Of a stretch of DNA of 33,546 bases, positions 32,471 through 33,546 are shown in pieces (positions within the stretch are counted from its first letter, which is position 1; the number at the start of each line of letters is the position of its first letter). The stretch lies in NCBI GenBank assembly GCA_018266955.1, contig JAFDZI010000047.1:1-33546 (forward strand), written 5' to 3'. Made by a program: the position numbers and the translations under genes. The notes beneath the pieces are model-generated. The model worked only from the letters and a program-made list of their open reading frames with translations. It was not told the origin of the DNA and searched no databases. The DNA is from Bacteroidota bacterium. GTDB lineage: Bacteria; Bacteroidota; Bacteroidia; Flavobacteriales; Weeksellaceae.

Positions 32471-33541
32471 ATGGAGAATCGAATTTTTGGATATGATTTA
32501 GTTCGCTCAGTTGCGGTTATGTTAGTGTTGTTCGGACATTCAATAGGTTTAATATATTCTGGTTCAGATTCCTTTTATTTTTCTTTTTTATCTGGTTTTT
32601 TTGGTGTAGAATTATTTTTTGTATTAAGTGGAGTGCTTATAGGTAATATTTTAATTCGTGTTTTCAGTTCAGAAGATGTATTTAATAATCTGAAAAAGTT
32701 TTTCATAAGAAGATGGTTAAGAACTTTACCTTTATATTATTTGATGCTCTTGATCTATTGGATTGGAAATTTGTATTTTGATTCCATTCAAAATGATGAT
32801 GTAGCACTTTGGAAATATATTTTTTTTATTCAAAATTTCTTCAATATTCAGCCTACTTTTTTTGGTGTTTCTTGGAGTTTATGTGTGGAAGAATGGTTCT
32901 ATGTATTATTTCCCACAGTATTATTGTTAATAAAGAAAATATTGCAAAAGTGCAGCAATTATTACCTATTTGTAATTTCAATATTTGTATTTACATCATT
33001 TTTTTTACTAGTGAGAATTTTTGATTTTAATGATTTACAATTTACATTTTATGAAGGAGTTAGAAAGATTACTTTTTATCGTTTAGATTCTATTTCTTAT
33101 GGTATTCTTGTAGCTGTAGGGATTCACTATTTAAAGGATAAGGTGATAGCGTATAAATATTTTTTATTTGTACTAGGTTTAATAGTTTTGTTATTTAATC
33201 AGTATTTTATCATTAAAGATTTTTATATTCATCTAAATTATTTCAATACTATCTATTATTCCATTTTGGGATTGGGTTTAGCAATGTTATTTCCCTTCTT
33301 TTTTGATTTGAAATTCTCTGAGGGTAAAACATACAAAGTTATTACATTTACCAGTAAAATTTCTTATTCACTTTATTTAGTTCATTGGTTAGTTTATAAA
33401 GTAATAATGTTTCCTTTGTTTAATTATGTACATCATCACATAAAATTTTTGGCATTTTTAATTTTTTCATTTTTAATAGCTTTCATTTCATACGAATTGG
33501 TTGAAAAACCTATTTTAAAATTTAGAGGTAGTGTCCAATAA
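32471..33541 (+). CDS. Acyltransferase 3 family membrane protein
   Basis: This inner-membrane acyltransferase of the OafA/NodX type transfers acyl (often acetyl) groups to surface sugars. The 356 residues contain the catalytic motif region DLVRSVAVMLVLFGHS, then FFGVELFFVLSGVLIG, FIRRWLRTLPLYYLML and SWSLCVEEWFYVLFP, with about ten membrane helices. The gene is visibly more AT-rich than its neighbours and follows the thiolase by 53 nt without a clear promoter. The normal end ISYELVEKPILKF is followed by RGSVQ and a stop, where GSVQ-stop is encoded by the putative IS end. The native C-terminus was therefore probably replaced by a few IS-derived codons, although the protein remains nearly full length. 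Confidence 0.88.
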   Translation: MENRIFGYDLVRSVAVMLVLFGHSIGLIYSGSDSFYFSFLSGFFGVELFFVLSGVLIGNILIRVFSSEDVFNNLKKFFIRRWLRTLPLYYLMLLIYWIGNLYFDSIQNDDVALWKYIFFIQNFFNIQPTFFGVSWSLCVEEWFYVLFPTVLLLIKKILQKCSNYYLFVISIFVFTSFFLLVRIFDFNDLQFTFYEGVRKITFYRLDSISYGILVAVGIHYLKDKVIAYKYFLFVLGLIVLLFNQYFIIKDFYIHLNYFNTIYYSILGLGLAMLFPFFFDLKFSEGKTYKVITFTSKISYSLYLVHWLVYKVIMFPLFNYVHHHIKFLAFLIFSFLIAFISYELVEKPILKFRGSVQ

Positions 33542-33546
33542 AGTGT
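33526..33546 (+). mobile_element. Putative insertion sequence terminus (right edge)
   Basis: The last bases, AGGTAGTGTCCAATAAAGTG then T, read outward like the left edge, with 16 identities over 18-19 positions and one gap. They supply the last sense codons and the TAA of the acyltransferase gene. The IS body would lie beyond the window, so the family cannot be confirmed. Confidence 0.45.

Overview
The window is a low-GC chromosomal segment from a Bacteroidota bacterium, most likely a flavobacterium of the Weeksellaceae (Chryseobacterium-like) group. Four things point there: fused SecDF, gliding/type IX secretion genes (gldA, gldF, gldG, porQ), a peptidase with a type IX C-terminal sorting domain, and promoters that repeatedly match the Bacteroidota consensus TTTG-N19-TAnnTTTG instead of a proteobacterial -10/-35. 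The genus call is inference.

Layout, left to right. 1-9258: secDF, priA, dacB (PBP4) and a secreted M1 metallopeptidase, all on + and mostly separated by their own promoters or terminators. 9405-14228: kbl, a MORN-like lipoprotein gene broken by an in-frame TAG, hemJ, then gldF-gldG. 14342-15640 (-): frr and pyrH. 15914-19021 (+): porQ, cmk, and a three-gene envelope-stress-like set (YtxH-type, Holin-X type, helical protein). 19292-22606: a SPOUT RNA methyltransferase (-) and tamL (+), divergent, with 5' ends that overlap and promoters that lie inside each other's coding sequence. 22782-23768: DUF4197 lipoprotein and DUF493 protein. 23820-26702 (-): gldA, an exported unknown protein, and a MocR-type regulator that has lost its PLP-binding residues. 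27157-30052 (+): TonB-dependent receptor and bioB, closely coupled. 30138-32417: trmB (-) and a PcaF-like thiolase (+), with 23 perfect heptamer repeats between them. 32471-33541: an AT-rich acyltransferase.

Both window edges end in related outward-facing sequences that look like insertion sequence ends, and the right one supplies the last codons of the acyltransferase. The window is therefore probably a contig bounded by IS copies.

Most genes are core housekeeping: export, replication restart, cell wall, translation, tRNA modification and nucleotide kinases. SecDF, GldA/F/G, PorQ, TamL and the sorted peptidase together describe the export route across both membranes. The best candidate for something undescribed is the MocR-like protein with altered PLP site, its 450-bp structured divergent region, and the TonB receptor-bioB pair. 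That arrangement suggests a biotin-related uptake and control unit. No CRISPR array, tRNA, rRNA or prophage was found.
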